A stretch of DNA of 64,000 nt. It comes from Psychrobacter urativorans (GTDB lineage: Bacteria; Pseudomonadota; Gammaproteobacteria; Pseudomonadales; Moraxellaceae). The notes under the pieces were generated by a model, which searched no databases, was not told where the DNA came from, and saw only the letters and a program-made list of their open reading frames with translations. The DNA is taken from NCBI RefSeq assembly GCF_904846695.1, contig NZ_CAJHBR010000001.1, forward strand, positions 186,001 through 250,000. Reading direction: 5' to 3'. Shown here piece after piece: positions 15,353-23,750 of the stretch. The position numbers were made by a program, and so were the translations under genes. Position 1 is the first letter of the stretch; each line of letters begins with the position of its first letter.

Positions 15353-16543
15353 TTAATCAATCACCTTCATTTGCTTGGCGACTTTGATAAAGGCGGTGAT
15401 ACACTTGTCTAGCTGCTCGCGAGTATGGGCGGCAGAGAGCTGGACACGGATGCGAGCCTCGTCTTTGGGTACGACAGGGTAGAAGAAGCCAATCACATAA
15501 ATGCCCTCGTAGAGCAGTGCATCTGCCATTTGCTGGGAGACGTTGGCATCATAAAGCATAACCGCACAAATTGCCGATGCAGTGGGCTTAATATCGAAGC
15601 CCGCATCTTGCATTTTTTTGACAAAATAGGCGGTATTTTCATGCAGTTTATCTTGTAGGGTATTGTCTTGCGCTAGCATCTCAAATGCTTTTACCCCAGC
15701 TGCCGCCACCATGGGAGGAATGGAGTTTGAAAACAGATACGGGCGTGAGCGTTGACGCAACATCTCAACGATTTCTTTTTTACCCGTGGTAAAGCCGCCA
15801 ATAGCACCGCCAAAGGCTTTGCCTAAGGTACCAGTGATCAGCTCAATGTCACCACGTAGATTGAACAATTCAGTCACGCCGCCACCAGTGTGACCGACCA
15901 CGCCTGCTGAATGCGACTCGTCAATCATTACCATGGCATCATATTTTTGTGCCAACGCATAAATCTCATCCATTGGCGCCACATTACCATCCATCGAAAA
16001 CACACCATCGGTCACAATCAAACGAAAACGCTGTGCTTGCGCCGCTTGTAACTGAGTCTCTAAATCTTGCATATCTGCATTGGCATAACGATAACGGGCC
16101 GCTTTACACAGGCGCACACCATCAATGATTGAAGCATGATTTAGCGAATCAGAAATAATAGCATCCTCGCCGGTTAACAATGGCTCAAAGGCACCACCAT
16201 TGGCATCGAAACAGGCCGCATAAAGAATCGTATCTTCGGTATTAAAAAACTTAGAAATCGCCGCCTCTAATTGCTTATGCAAATCTTGTGTACCACAAAT
16301 AAAACGCACCGATGACATGCCATAACCTGAGTTTTCGATAGCTTGGATAGCCGCCTTTTTAATCTCAGGGTGGTCAGACAATCCAAGGTAGTTATTGGCA
16401 CAGAAGTTAAGCACTTCGCGACCATCGGCGATCTTGATTAGTGCATCTTGCGGAGAGGTGATAACTCGCTCGGTTTTATACAGTCCTGCCGCGCGTATGT
16501 CGCTGATTTCTTGTTGTAAGTGTTTCTGAAAGTCTTGATACAT
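15353..16543 (-). CDS. kbl: Glycine C-acetyltransferase (2-amino-3-ketobutyrate CoA ligase)
   Basis: A PLP enzyme of the alpha-oxoamine synthase family, 396 residues, that converts 2-amino-3-ketobutyrate and CoA to glycine and acetyl-CoA. Features are the N-terminal NFCANNYLGLSDHPE, the DSLNHASIIDG motif, DESHSAGVVGHTGGG and the Schiff-base lysine in TGTLGKAFGGAIGG. AAGG lies seven bases before the start. It is first gene of the pair with tdh; the gap of 63 bases has no terminator. PLP for this enzyme comes from the pathway of the pdxJ gene next upstream. Confidence 0.97.
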   Translation of the reverse strand: MYQDFQKHLQQEISDIRAAGLYKTERVITSPQDALIKIADGREVLNFCANNYLGLSDHPEIKKAAIQAIENSGYGMSSVRFICGTQDLHKQLEAAISKFFNTEDTILYAACFDANGGAFEPLLTGEDAIISDSLNHASIIDGVRLCKAARYRYANADMQDLETQLQAAQAQRFRLIVTDGVFSMDGNVAPMDEIYALAQKYDAMVMIDESHSAGVVGHTGGGVTELFNLRGDIELITGTLGKAFGGAIGGFTTGKKEIVEMLRQRSRPYLFSNSIPPMVAAAGVKAFEMLAQDNTLQDKLHENTAYFVKKMQDAGFDIKPTASAICAVMLYDANVSQQMADALLYEGIYVIGFFYPVVPKDEARIRVQLSAAHTREQLDKCITAFIKVAKQMKVID

Positions 16544-16579
16544 AAAGAGGCCTTTTTTAATATTATTGACGTTTGCTTA

Positions 16580-16605
16580 GGGTCTGTTGAATGTTCAATA
16601 GACCC
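16580..16605. terminator. Hairpin between pdxJ and kbl
   Basis: The arms gggtctgttga and tcaatagaccc (one mismatch) close a four-base loop. There is no T-run on the minus strand, so it may be a weak terminator or a processing site between pdxJ and kbl. Confidence 0.4.
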
Positions 16606-16663
16606 TAATAATGTAGAGGCTAAGACTACTAATAGAATCAAATTATTTGCGTATTAATACGGA

Positions 16664-17392
16664 TTAAGCACAGATATCTAAATACTGACGCACGACGTTA
16701 TCCATACCTTGCTCTAGCGACTCAATCGTAAATGCATGACCAATCGATACCTCAGCAATATCACTAAGCGCGAGCAGATCAGCCAAATTGTTCAAATTCA
16801 AATCATGACCAGCATTGACGCGGATACCGTTTTGATTGGCTAAGGTAATACAATCGCTAAAGCGTTGCTGCACCTCATCGAACTGCTCGCCGCTATATGA
16901 TCGCGCCCATTCTTCGGTATACATCTCGATCGTCTGTACATCGCTCTCGATGACCGCTTTGATTTGTTCAATATCAGGGTCGATAAACACCGCACAGCGC
17001 GTACCAAAGGCTTGTAGCTCTTTGCTTAACGTTGATAAAAATTCATGATGTTTGATGATATCAAAGCCGTGATCAGAGGTCAGCTGATCTTCACTGTCTG
17101 GCACAAGCGTACATTGATGCGGCTTTACTTCACGGATAATCTTCAAGAACTGCTCGTTTGGGTTGCCTTCGATATTGAACTCAATCTCTGGGTAATCGGT
17201 CAAAAACGCACTGATATCATAGACATCTTGGTATCTGATATGACGCTCATCAGGTCTTGGATGTACGGTAAAGCCTTTGACACCTAGATCAATCAGCTTC
17301 TTCACAAAGTACAACAGGTTGGGGTAGTCAGTACCGCGAGAGTTACGGATTAAAGCCAATTTATTCAAATTCACGCTAAACAATGTGCTCAT
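16664..17392 (-). CDS. pdxJ: Pyridoxine 5'-phosphate synthase
   Basis: PdxJ condenses 1-deoxyxylulose 5-phosphate with 3-amino-2-oxopropyl phosphate to pyridoxine 5'-phosphate, a cytosolic (beta/alpha)8 barrel enzyme. The 242 residues begin with the typical VNLNKLALIRNSRG, followed by GFTVHPRPDERHIRYQDV, whose His and Arg residues bind phosphate. The motifs INAGHDLNLNNL near the C-terminus and ISIGHA-type EVSIGHAFTIES complete the barrel. AAGGA precedes the ATG. One substrate is made by Dxs, encoded 36 kb away. The next gene downstream is kbl, whose product needs PLP, but cotranscription is not shown. Confidence 0.96.
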   Translation of the reverse strand: MSTLFSVNLNKLALIRNSRGTDYPNLLYFVKKLIDLGVKGFTVHPRPDERHIRYQDVYDISAFLTDYPEIEFNIEGNPNEQFLKIIREVKPHQCTLVPDSEDQLTSDHGFDIIKHHEFLSTLSKELQAFGTRCAVFIDPDIEQIKAVIESDVQTIEMYTEEWARSYSGEQFDEVQQRFSDCITLANQNGIRVNAGHDLNLNNLADLLALSDIAEVSIGHAFTIESLEQGMDNVVRQYLDICA

Positions 17393-17431
17393 AAAATTCC
17401 TTATACAGCTCGTTTATTATTGAAGAAATGA

Positions 17432-18307
17432 TTAATAAAAATCATTGGTATCAGCATACTTCTTATTCAATGCTTTTAAAATAGCATAAGTCTCTAAGTC
17501 TACCGTTCCTGTTGGGTTACGGGGTCTAAAATGCAACTGAAAAGCATAAACCACATTGCGACTGGCTTTATCCCACTCATCACTATCATTGAGTTGATAA
17601 CCATAATCTCTAAGAGCTTGCTTAATCTGAGGTATCGTGGCCGCTGCAAATGCGTTTGTATCCATAAAAGACAATTTATCAGCGTCATCATACCAAGCGC
17701 CAATGCCATACTCTGTATACAGTCGGTGCCACGGGAACTTCGCACCGGGGTCTATCTTGCGTGACGGTGCCATATCCGCATGACCAATGATATTCTTTGG
17801 TGAGATGCTATATCTGGCTGCCAAGTCTTTTACCAATTGGGCGACTTTTTTAATCTGTAATTCATCGAAGTCAACAAAGTGCTCATAAGGATGATAGTCG
17901 AGATTGCCGTTTTTTAAAGCGTTTCGATATTCATGCTTAATGCCGCTATTGACGATCTCAATGCCAATGGAGGTATCGTTAAGTATCGTTCTACCTGCAA
18001 AGCCGCCATTACCCGCATGCCAAGCACGTTCGCTTTCAGGCACTAAGTTATAAATCTTGTTATCGTCATGGTCCAAAATCAGATAGTGGGCGCTGACTTG
18101 ACCCTTGGTCAAGGTATTTATAGATCTAGCATTATCTGAGACAGTGTAGTGCAGGATGATGGATTTGATTCGCTCGCTCTTGCCAGTGGCTTGATAGGTT
18201 TGGCTGTCTATAACGTAATTCTCAGTGTTAGCCACTTGGGAGGTTGTTGTCACGCAGCCTATTAAGGGCAATGTTAAGCCCAATGCTAAGAAAATATTTT
18301 TTACCAT
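17432..18307 (-). CDS. N-acetylmuramoyl-L-alanine amidase, lipoprotein with peptidoglycan-binding domain
   Basis: An AmiD-like zinc amidase that cuts the bond between muramic acid and the stem peptide, probably in turnover or recycling. From the ATG at 18307 the protein begins MVKNIFLALGLTLPLIGC, a lipoprotein signal with lipobox LIGC and +2 valine. The frame extends to a TTG at 18340, without a ribosome binding site. The amidase_2 domain follows, with zinc ligands in IILHYTV and GHADMAPSRKIDPG and the substrate-side motif VSAHYLI. The C-terminal 60 residues (IKQALRDYGYQL, then VYAFQLHFRP) form a peptidoglycan-binding domain. Domain order matches AmiD. It stands between pdxJ and a DUF2247-like gene, all on one strand. 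Confidence 0.9.
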   Translation of the reverse strand: MVKNIFLALGLTLPLIGCVTTTSQVANTENYVIDSQTYQATGKSERIKSIILHYTVSDNARSINTLTKGQVSAHYLILDHDDNKIYNLVPESERAWHAGNGGFAGRTILNDTSIGIEIVNSGIKHEYRNALKNGNLDYHPYEHFVDFDELQIKKVAQLVKDLAARYSISPKNIIGHADMAPSRKIDPGAKFPWHRLYTEYGIGAWYDDADKLSFMDTNAFAAATIPQIKQALRDYGYQLNDSDEWDKASRNVVYAFQLHFRPRNPTGTVDLETYAILKALNKKYADTNDFY

Positions 18308-18364
18308 GAAATGCTCGGTGTAGGAATGATGTTTTTTCAAAGGGTAGTTCAGATTATGGTATTG

Positions 18365-18865
18365 TTAAGATGCTATTAAATGTCTATAGCTGTCTAGATA
18401 GACCCGCCAGTTATGCAAGATATTGTCATAGCCTAGCTTTTCAGTATTATCATGAGCAGGCATATAACTGATGAGTTTTTCCATATCTACAGGGTAACGG
18501 AAGTCAGCATAAACTTTATTGATTCTATCGTAATCAACACTACTATTTTCCATATTTTCATACAGCCAAAGTAGGATAATGTATCTCCATTTACTGCTTA
18601 CTGAGTTCCGATCAATGTTCACGTCACTAGATATTAAGCTTAAAGGTTTGATGTCAGTATCTATATAAAAACTATCTAACAGCAGATTAACAGCCAATTC
18701 TAATAAGCTCTCATTATTAGGGTATTTAACTAATGACTTATCAACAATGTTAGCTAACTCTCTTAAATCGATTAGCTCATACCTTATGGCAAAACTGATT
18801 TCTTCTGCAGATAAAATGACGCTATGTTGTTGTAAAAAAGAAAAGGGAATATCAATACCTTTCAT
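18365..18865 (-). CDS. DUF2247-like protein
   Basis: A 166-residue helical protein of unknown function. The N-terminus IPFSFLQQHSVILSAEE, the WRYIILLWLYENMENSS segment near residue 93, YADFRYPVDMEKLISYMPA and the final NWRVYLDSYRH agree with DUF2247 as I remember it. Members of such small families often act as immunity proteins next to polymorphic toxins, but no toxin gene is adjacent here, so that role is only a possibility. There is no signal peptide. The ribosome binding site is weak. It sits between the MOSC gene and the amidase on the same strand. Confidence 0.65.
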   Translation of the reverse strand: MKGIDIPFSFLQQHSVILSAEEISFAIRYELIDLRELANIVDKSLVKYPNNESLLELAVNLLLDSFYIDTDIKPLSLISSDVNIDRNSVSSKWRYIILLWLYENMENSSVDYDRINKVYADFRYPVDMEKLISYMPAHDNTEKLGYDNILHNWRVYLDSYRHLIAS

Positions 18866-18893
18866 GATGGTTCTAATCTCTAGTTAGTATTGA

Positions 18894-19640
18894 TTAACTC
18901 TTAATCTTCTTACGTAAAACCACTTTCCAACTCTCCTCTAAACACTCAATAGCTAGCCACGGCTCAATAACCTCTGCGGCAAACTTCTCTTTGGCGTTCG
19001 ACAGTTGCCATAGCTTCTCTAACGTGGCAAACGGATAGGGACGCGCTATCAAATACACCGGCAAATCAGCACTAATCATCCCATCACGGACGACCTTAAA
19101 ATACCAGCCAGCAATACCTTGCTTGCTGATCCATGAAGCGATGTTAGCCACCTCAGTAAACTGGCCGATCTGGTCATTGATTTTGTAACAAGGACGACGG
19201 GGTTGTACGATACGTAATTGCACGCTGTCGCTATCATTGCCATACTGAAAAACATCACCAATACAGACCGTTGATTCATCCATATCCGGTAAATCATTCA
19301 CCGGCTCAGTGATAAGGTTTTCGCCCAAAGTGCCGATACGTACCTTTAAATCAAACTGCTTATTAATGAGACCATAAGTAGCAGTAGGCATCTGATGCAC
19401 CGCTTTTAATGGGCCGCCATGATGCTTGCGATCGGCTTGCTCGTCAGTCGTCAAGCCCATAAAATTGACAGCAACAGGAGCCTTAACAGGCGCTTTATCA
19501 ATGGCACTCAGTTGCTCACGGGAGAAGGGCATAGCTTTGCCAGCTCGAACATCGACTAAAGTTGCGATATGTAGCGGCAAGGTTTGATTAAAGTCATTTT
19601 TGCTTGGTTGCGTCAATGCTTGGCTTGCTTGGTTGCTCAT
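18894..19640 (-). CDS. MOSC domain protein
   Basis: A 248-residue MOSC-domain protein of the YiiM type. MOSC domains bind molybdenum cofactor sulfur and serve in sulfur transfer or in reduction of N-hydroxylated substrates, as YiiM does for 6-hydroxylaminopurine. Visible are the family motif KHHGGPLKAVHQMP, GTLGENLITEP, and the conserved cysteine C151 in QPRRPCYKI that carries the sulfur or cofactor. The C-terminal part has the 3-alpha region found in YiiM-like proteins (PYPFATLEKLWQL). A strong AGGAGGT precedes the ATG. A molybdenum-cofactor enzyme partner is not in the window. Confidence 0.88.
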   Translation of the reverse strand: MSNQASQALTQPSKNDFNQTLPLHIATLVDVRAGKAMPFSREQLSAIDKAPVKAPVAVNFMGLTTDEQADRKHHGGPLKAVHQMPTATYGLINKQFDLKVRIGTLGENLITEPVNDLPDMDESTVCIGDVFQYGNDSDSVQLRIVQPRRPCYKINDQIGQFTEVANIASWISKQGIAGWYFKVVRDGMISADLPVYLIARPYPFATLEKLWQLSNAKEKFAAEVIEPWLAIECLEESWKVVLRKKIKS

Positions 19641-19993
19641 AGGACCTCCTAAACGACAGTTATTTCATACGACAAATAGGGTTTAAATGATAGTAGCTAT
19701 CTTAGCCCAACTCATACTGATTTTCAGCTTATTTACTCAGTCAATACAACTCGGTTTTATGCCTTTGGATCTTAGTTAGCTTAGTTATCTTAGTTTTATA
19801 TACCTTAAGCTTATGCAGCCTAGTTTTAGCCAGCTTACTGTTATATAAATTGACCTTATGCCGCTTAATCTTGTGCAGCCTAAGGTTATACAAATTATAG
19901 CCATAAAAAAAGACCGGAATATTAATCCAGTCTTTTTAAGGTTAAAACCGTCAATAGCTAAGCACTAATAAACTAGCACTATAATAAATAGGG
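19641..19993. other. Spacer with low-complexity repeats
   Basis: This gap of 353 bases between the MOSC gene and rsfS contains several variants of the words ttagttttata and cttatgcagcct, a degenerate local duplication. The rsfS terminator lies at its left-hand end of transcription, near 19905-19938. No gene is seen. Confidence 0.5.
19905..19938 (-). terminator. Terminator of rsfS
   Basis: Read leftward, aaaagactgga and its partner tccggtcttttt form a stem with one G-U pair, and the second arm runs into T residues, 56 bases after the rsfS stop. Confidence 0.8.
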
Positions 19994-20407
19994 CTATTTG
20001 TTTTTATTACGGCGACCAGCGGTTTTCTTTTCACGCGGCACTGCAATTAGCTCAGCCAATTGCTCAGGTGATGACCATAGACCTTCAAGATCATAGAACT
20101 CACGAGCGGCTGGAATCATCATGTGCACAACTACGGCACCTAGATCTATTAGCGTCCAATCAGAATCGTTGCCACCTTCACGGCCAAGCGGCATAAAGCC
20201 TGCTTGTTTGGCATCAGCACCTAGATTGTCAGCCATAGCACGGACATGACGTTTTGATGTACCGTCAGCGATAACGATACGCTCCATAACATCAGTCAAG
20301 TCTTCTACATTCATTACAGTGATGTTCTTAGCTTTCATATCTTCTAAAGAATTTTGGACTAGTGCTAAGCACTCTTTTAAACGGTCATTCGACATAGTTG
20401 GAATCAT
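19994..20407 (-). CDS. rsfS: Ribosomal silencing factor
   Basis: RsfS binds ribosomal protein uL14 on the large subunit and blocks subunit joining when nutrients are short. The 137 residues show the DUF143/Iojap core: VMERIVIADGTSKRHVRAMADNL near the middle, then GGNDSDWTLIDLGAVVVHMM, a near-perfect family signature, and YDLEGLW. A short basic tail (KKTAGRRNKNK) is extra. AAGAGA precedes the ATG. It follows nadD on the same strand 119 bases downstream, the conserved nadD-rsfS arrangement of many bacteria. Confidence 0.95.
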   Translation of the reverse strand: MIPTMSNDRLKECLALVQNSLEDMKAKNITVMNVEDLTDVMERIVIADGTSKRHVRAMADNLGADAKQAGFMPLGREGGNDSDWTLIDLGAVVVHMMIPAAREFYDLEGLWSSPEQLAELIAVPREKKTAGRRNKNK

Positions 20408-20526
20408 AAAGATAAATCTCTTAAATAATCGATCATAATAAAAGTATAAGTAGTCGCTCTACATTAACGAGCTGTATAGGAGCATGCTAAAGGTAAAATG
20501 ACAAAGATAGTGCAATTTTAACGGAA

Positions 20527-21366
20527 TTAGAGCACAGAATATAGCTGATGAGTAATTATATATTGATAAACTTTAGGATTTAGCCAATTGGCTAAATTAT
20601 TGCGCTTATTAACTGCGTATTTAGCAGACGGCAATGACTCAAAATCAGGTTTATAAAATTGTTGTCGAATCTCAGTACTAGAGACAGTTATGACTGAGCG
20701 AGTATCTATATAAATGCGTCCTTGCTGCTGGCTTTTCAAGGCCTCAAGCGAAAAGGATTTATGGCTCGATGTATTGCTCAATGACGGCTGGGTTAATAGT
20801 AACTCGATATACGACTCAGTCACTTGCTGTTGTAACTCATCGGGTAGTTGCAGCTTTAGCACGGCAGTATCCTGCGGTGATTGATTACGCTCAAATATCC
20901 ATAAATGCAAGTAATCAGTCAATTGTAAGCCGCCTTTCCATTTTGCCAAGCTACGGGCGCTGTCCATACCCATAATAAAGATCAAGCAGTCATGAGGATA
21001 GCGCTGGCGCAGTATCCGCACGCTATCGATGCTATAGACTGGCGGCGTTTGCCACAGTTCAAGCTCATCTATCTGCAAGGGAGTGTCCTTAACGGCGAGC
21101 TTTAGCATCGCTAAACGATCAGCAGGATCAGTACTTTGCTCCTTAAAAGGAGAACGAGCATTGGGTAACAGCGCCACTTGTAGCTCACGCTGCTGCTCAG
21201 TGGCGATAGGCAACAGGCTGTTATAGACGCTCATCGCTATTTGAATATGTCCGCCATGCACTGGATCAAAGGAGCCACCAAGATAGGCACGAATGGCTGG
21301 CTGGGGTGTTTCAATAGTTTTAGCGACTGTAGGGCATGTGGCGCATGTAGCGTATGTATCAGGCAT
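20527..21366 (-). CDS. nadD: Nicotinate-nucleotide adenylyltransferase
   Basis: NadD joins ATP and nicotinate mononucleotide to form deamido-NAD in NAD synthesis. With the start used here, the nucleotidyltransferase motif GGSFDPVHGGH has its two histidines at H37 and H40, and the C-terminal VSSTEIRQ is the second ATP-binding signature. The frame is open to an ATG at 21441, but the pta terminator (21443-21474) ends exactly there. The upstream 25 codons also look unnatural, so I start at 21366, giving 280 residues. This is longer than the usual 215 because of insertions around TVLKLQLPDE and QPSLSNTSSHKS. No good ribosome binding site was found, so the start is uncertain. rsfS follows. Confidence 0.9.
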   Translation of the reverse strand: MPDTYATCATCPTVAKTIETPQPAIRAYLGGSFDPVHGGHIQIAMSVYNSLLPIATEQQRELQVALLPNARSPFKEQSTDPADRLAMLKLAVKDTPLQIDELELWQTPPVYSIDSVRILRQRYPHDCLIFIMGMDSARSLAKWKGGLQLTDYLHLWIFERNQSPQDTAVLKLQLPDELQQQVTESYIELLLTQPSLSNTSSHKSFSLEALKSQQQGRIYIDTRSVITVSSTEIRQQFYKPDFESLPSAKYAVNKRNNLANWLNPKVYQYIITHQLYSVL

Positions 21367-21442
21367 AAGTAAAAAGGCTAAATATAAGTCATATAGCGCT
21401 ATTGTAGTGGGCAAGCAGCTTATTGTCATGTTGTCATGCACT

Positions 21443-21474
21443 AAAAAGCCGACTATCGTGATGATAATCGGCTG
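21443..21474 (-). terminator. Terminator of ackA-pta
   Basis: Read leftward, agccgattatc and gatagtcggct pair around a short loop (one G-U pair) and are followed by five T residues. It lies about 50 bases after the pta stop. Confidence 0.8.
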
Positions 21475-21526
21475 GATGCTATAAGAGATAGGGCTAGGGC
21501 ACTTGTTCAGCTACACCTTGAATAAA

Positions 21527-23671
21527 TTAAACAGCGTCACTATGCGCTTGAATGGCGGTCAAAGCGATGGTATAGACAATATCATCGACTAGTGCCCCAC
21601 GTGATAAATCGTTTACCGGCTTATTGAGACCTTGTAGCATTGGCCCTACACTGATGACATTGGCGCTACGTTGTACCGCTTTATAAGTGGTGTTACCAGT
21701 GTTCAGATCAGGGAAGATAAATACATTGGCTTGTCCGGCAACTTTTGAGTCTGGGGCTTTTTGTTTGCCAACACTCATCACTGACGCCGCATCATATTGT
21801 AGAGGACCATCGACCGCTAGGGTAGGCTCACGCTCACGCACGATTGCTGTGGCACGTTTGACTTTTTCCACGTCAGCGCCAGAGCCTGAGGCACCCGTTG
21901 AATAACTGATCATCGCCACTTTAGGCTCAATTCCAAAGGCCGCCGCAGATTGTGCAGACTGAATGGCAATCTCAGCTAGCTCTTCTGCCGTTGGGTCTGG
22001 ATTGATCGCACAGTCACCATAGACCACCACTTGCTCAGGCAACAGCATAAAGAATACTGACGACACTAGCGAGTACTGCGGTGCAGTCTTAATTAACTGA
22101 AACGCTGGCAGTACCGTATTGGCGGTAGTGTGAATAGCTCCAGACACTAAACCATCAACTTCATCTAGTAGCAGCATAACGGTCCCTAAATAGACCGTAT
22201 CTTTGAGCTTTTCAGCGGCAGCTATATCAGTCGTTTTGCCTTTACGGGCGGCAACCACAGCAGCGATATATCTAGTCATGTCTAAGGTTTCAGGGTCGAG
22301 AATCTCTAGCCCTTCTGGTAATACTAAGCTACGGTTTTTGGCCACTTGTTCAACGTCGCTGCGTTTAGCAAGCAATACACAGTTAGCGATACCACGGCTT
22401 TGACAGATACAGGCGGCCTCTATTGTGCGCGGCTCAGAACCTTCTGGCAGTACTACCCGTTTTTTGGCTAGCTGTGCTTTTTTAACCACTTGATGGCGAA
22501 AGGCAGCAGGAGACAGGCGCGGGGTATACTCACCACTGAAGTACTCTTTGATCCAGCTTAGATCTAAGTGGGCGGCTACGTAGCGCGTGACTTCTTGCGC
22601 ACGCTCAGTATCATCGCTTGGAATCTCAGAGCTCATATGCAACAGATTCTGTACGGTCTCAAAGCTGTCAGTCTCGACACTCATCACCGGAATACCAGTC
22701 TTGAGCGCTGATTGCCATAATTCAGCAACGGTTTCGTTGGGCATCACCCCACCAGTTAGCACAATACCTGCTAGTGGAATGCCGTTAATACAAGCCAATC
22801 CAGCGGCTAATAATAGATCATCACGATCACCTGGGACTACAATCAGAGTGCCACGTTTGAATATTTCATCGACACGGGCTACTGAACGGGCGGTTAAACT
22901 GATGTTATTGATACGGCGAGTCTTAGCCTCACCGACATTCAACCACGTGGCGTCAAGCTCAGCGGCGATATCCCAAGTGCGAGGTACTGATAGTGAGTCA
23001 CTAAAAGGCACTACTCCAATCAGGCGGAATTGATCAGTATTAAAATGCGGCGATAAACGCTGGACGTTTTCTATGAATTTTTCATCAAGGCTGAATACCG
23101 CTTCACCTGGAGCTACGGGTTGAGCGTCAAAAGTGTTAGGCACATCGACACGCATCAAGATACAGCCTAGCGTACGCTCATCAGCGATACCGCCAAACTC
23201 ACGACCATGAACATCGAGCTTATCGGCTAACAAGGCAGGATTATTAGTATCAGCCGTACTGACAAAGATAATCTTGGCATCTAAAGCGTGGGCAATAGCA
23301 CGGTTGATTTGTGAGGCATAAGAAGCTTCAGTGGTGGGCACTAAGCCTTCACAGATGATGACATCTTGATCATTACCGATTGACTGGAAGCTCTCAACGA
23401 CTTGTTCCATTAGATCATCAAGGTTGCCATCACCGATCATACGTTCAACGTGTTGACGGCTGATAGATTGTGGAGGGTTGAGACCAAAAGCATGCATAAT
23501 CAAGGCGCTGGAGCTGTCGAGACTATTTTGTTTATCGAGAGTATCATCTTGCAAAAACGGCTTCATAAAAGCAGCTTTAACGCCATTATAATCTAGAGCA
23601 CGGATGAGACCGAGTGCGGCGGAAGTGACACCGATACCACGGCTAATAGGGACAAGTAAAATGGTTTGCAT
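21527..23671 (-). CDS. pta: Phosphate acetyltransferase
   Basis: Pta interconverts acetyl-CoA and acetyl phosphate. At 714 residues it is the long form. Its N-terminal part (residues 1-220) is a P-loop-like, BioD-related domain starting TILLVPISRGIGVTSAALGL, and a DRTGG regulatory domain follows (about 230-350). The catalytic PTA/PTB domain fills the last 330 residues (KKRVVLPEGSEPRTIEAA, then SYSTGASGSGADVEKV and the C-terminal GPMLQGLNKPVNDLSRG). AGGAT precedes the ATG. It lies 79 bases after ackA, forming the usual acetate operon, with a terminator at its end. Confidence 0.97.
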   Translation of the reverse strand: MQTILLVPISRGIGVTSAALGLIRALDYNGVKAAFMKPFLQDDTLDKQNSLDSSSALIMHAFGLNPPQSISRQHVERMIGDGNLDDLMEQVVESFQSIGNDQDVIICEGLVPTTEASYASQINRAIAHALDAKIIFVSTADTNNPALLADKLDVHGREFGGIADERTLGCILMRVDVPNTFDAQPVAPGEAVFSLDEKFIENVQRLSPHFNTDQFRLIGVVPFSDSLSVPRTWDIAAELDATWLNVGEAKTRRINNISLTARSVARVDEIFKRGTLIVVPGDRDDLLLAAGLACINGIPLAGIVLTGGVMPNETVAELWQSALKTGIPVMSVETDSFETVQNLLHMSSEIPSDDTERAQEVTRYVAAHLDLSWIKEYFSGEYTPRLSPAAFRHQVVKKAQLAKKRVVLPEGSEPRTIEAACICQSRGIANCVLLAKRSDVEQVAKNRSLVLPEGLEILDPETLDMTRYIAAVVAARKGKTTDIAAAEKLKDTVYLGTVMLLLDEVDGLVSGAIHTTANTVLPAFQLIKTAPQYSLVSSVFFMLLPEQVVVYGDCAINPDPTAEELAEIAIQSAQSAAAFGIEPKVAMISYSTGASGSGADVEKVKRATAIVREREPTLAVDGPLQYDAASVMSVGKQKAPDSKVAGQANVFIFPDLNTGNTTYKAVQRSANVISVGPMLQGLNKPVNDLSRGALVDDIVYTIALTAIQAHSDAV

Positions 23672-23750
23672 AGCGTATCCTATAGTTTATTTGGTTTTTT
23701 AAACTAACAAGCGCTGCTGTTTTAATAGTATCAGCAGTGTCTACTGGTGA

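Noticed and set aside
22587-23033. 148-codon frame antisense to pta
   Set aside because: Lies fully inside the well-supported pta gene on the other strand; Ser/Thr-rich composition typical of a shadow frame.
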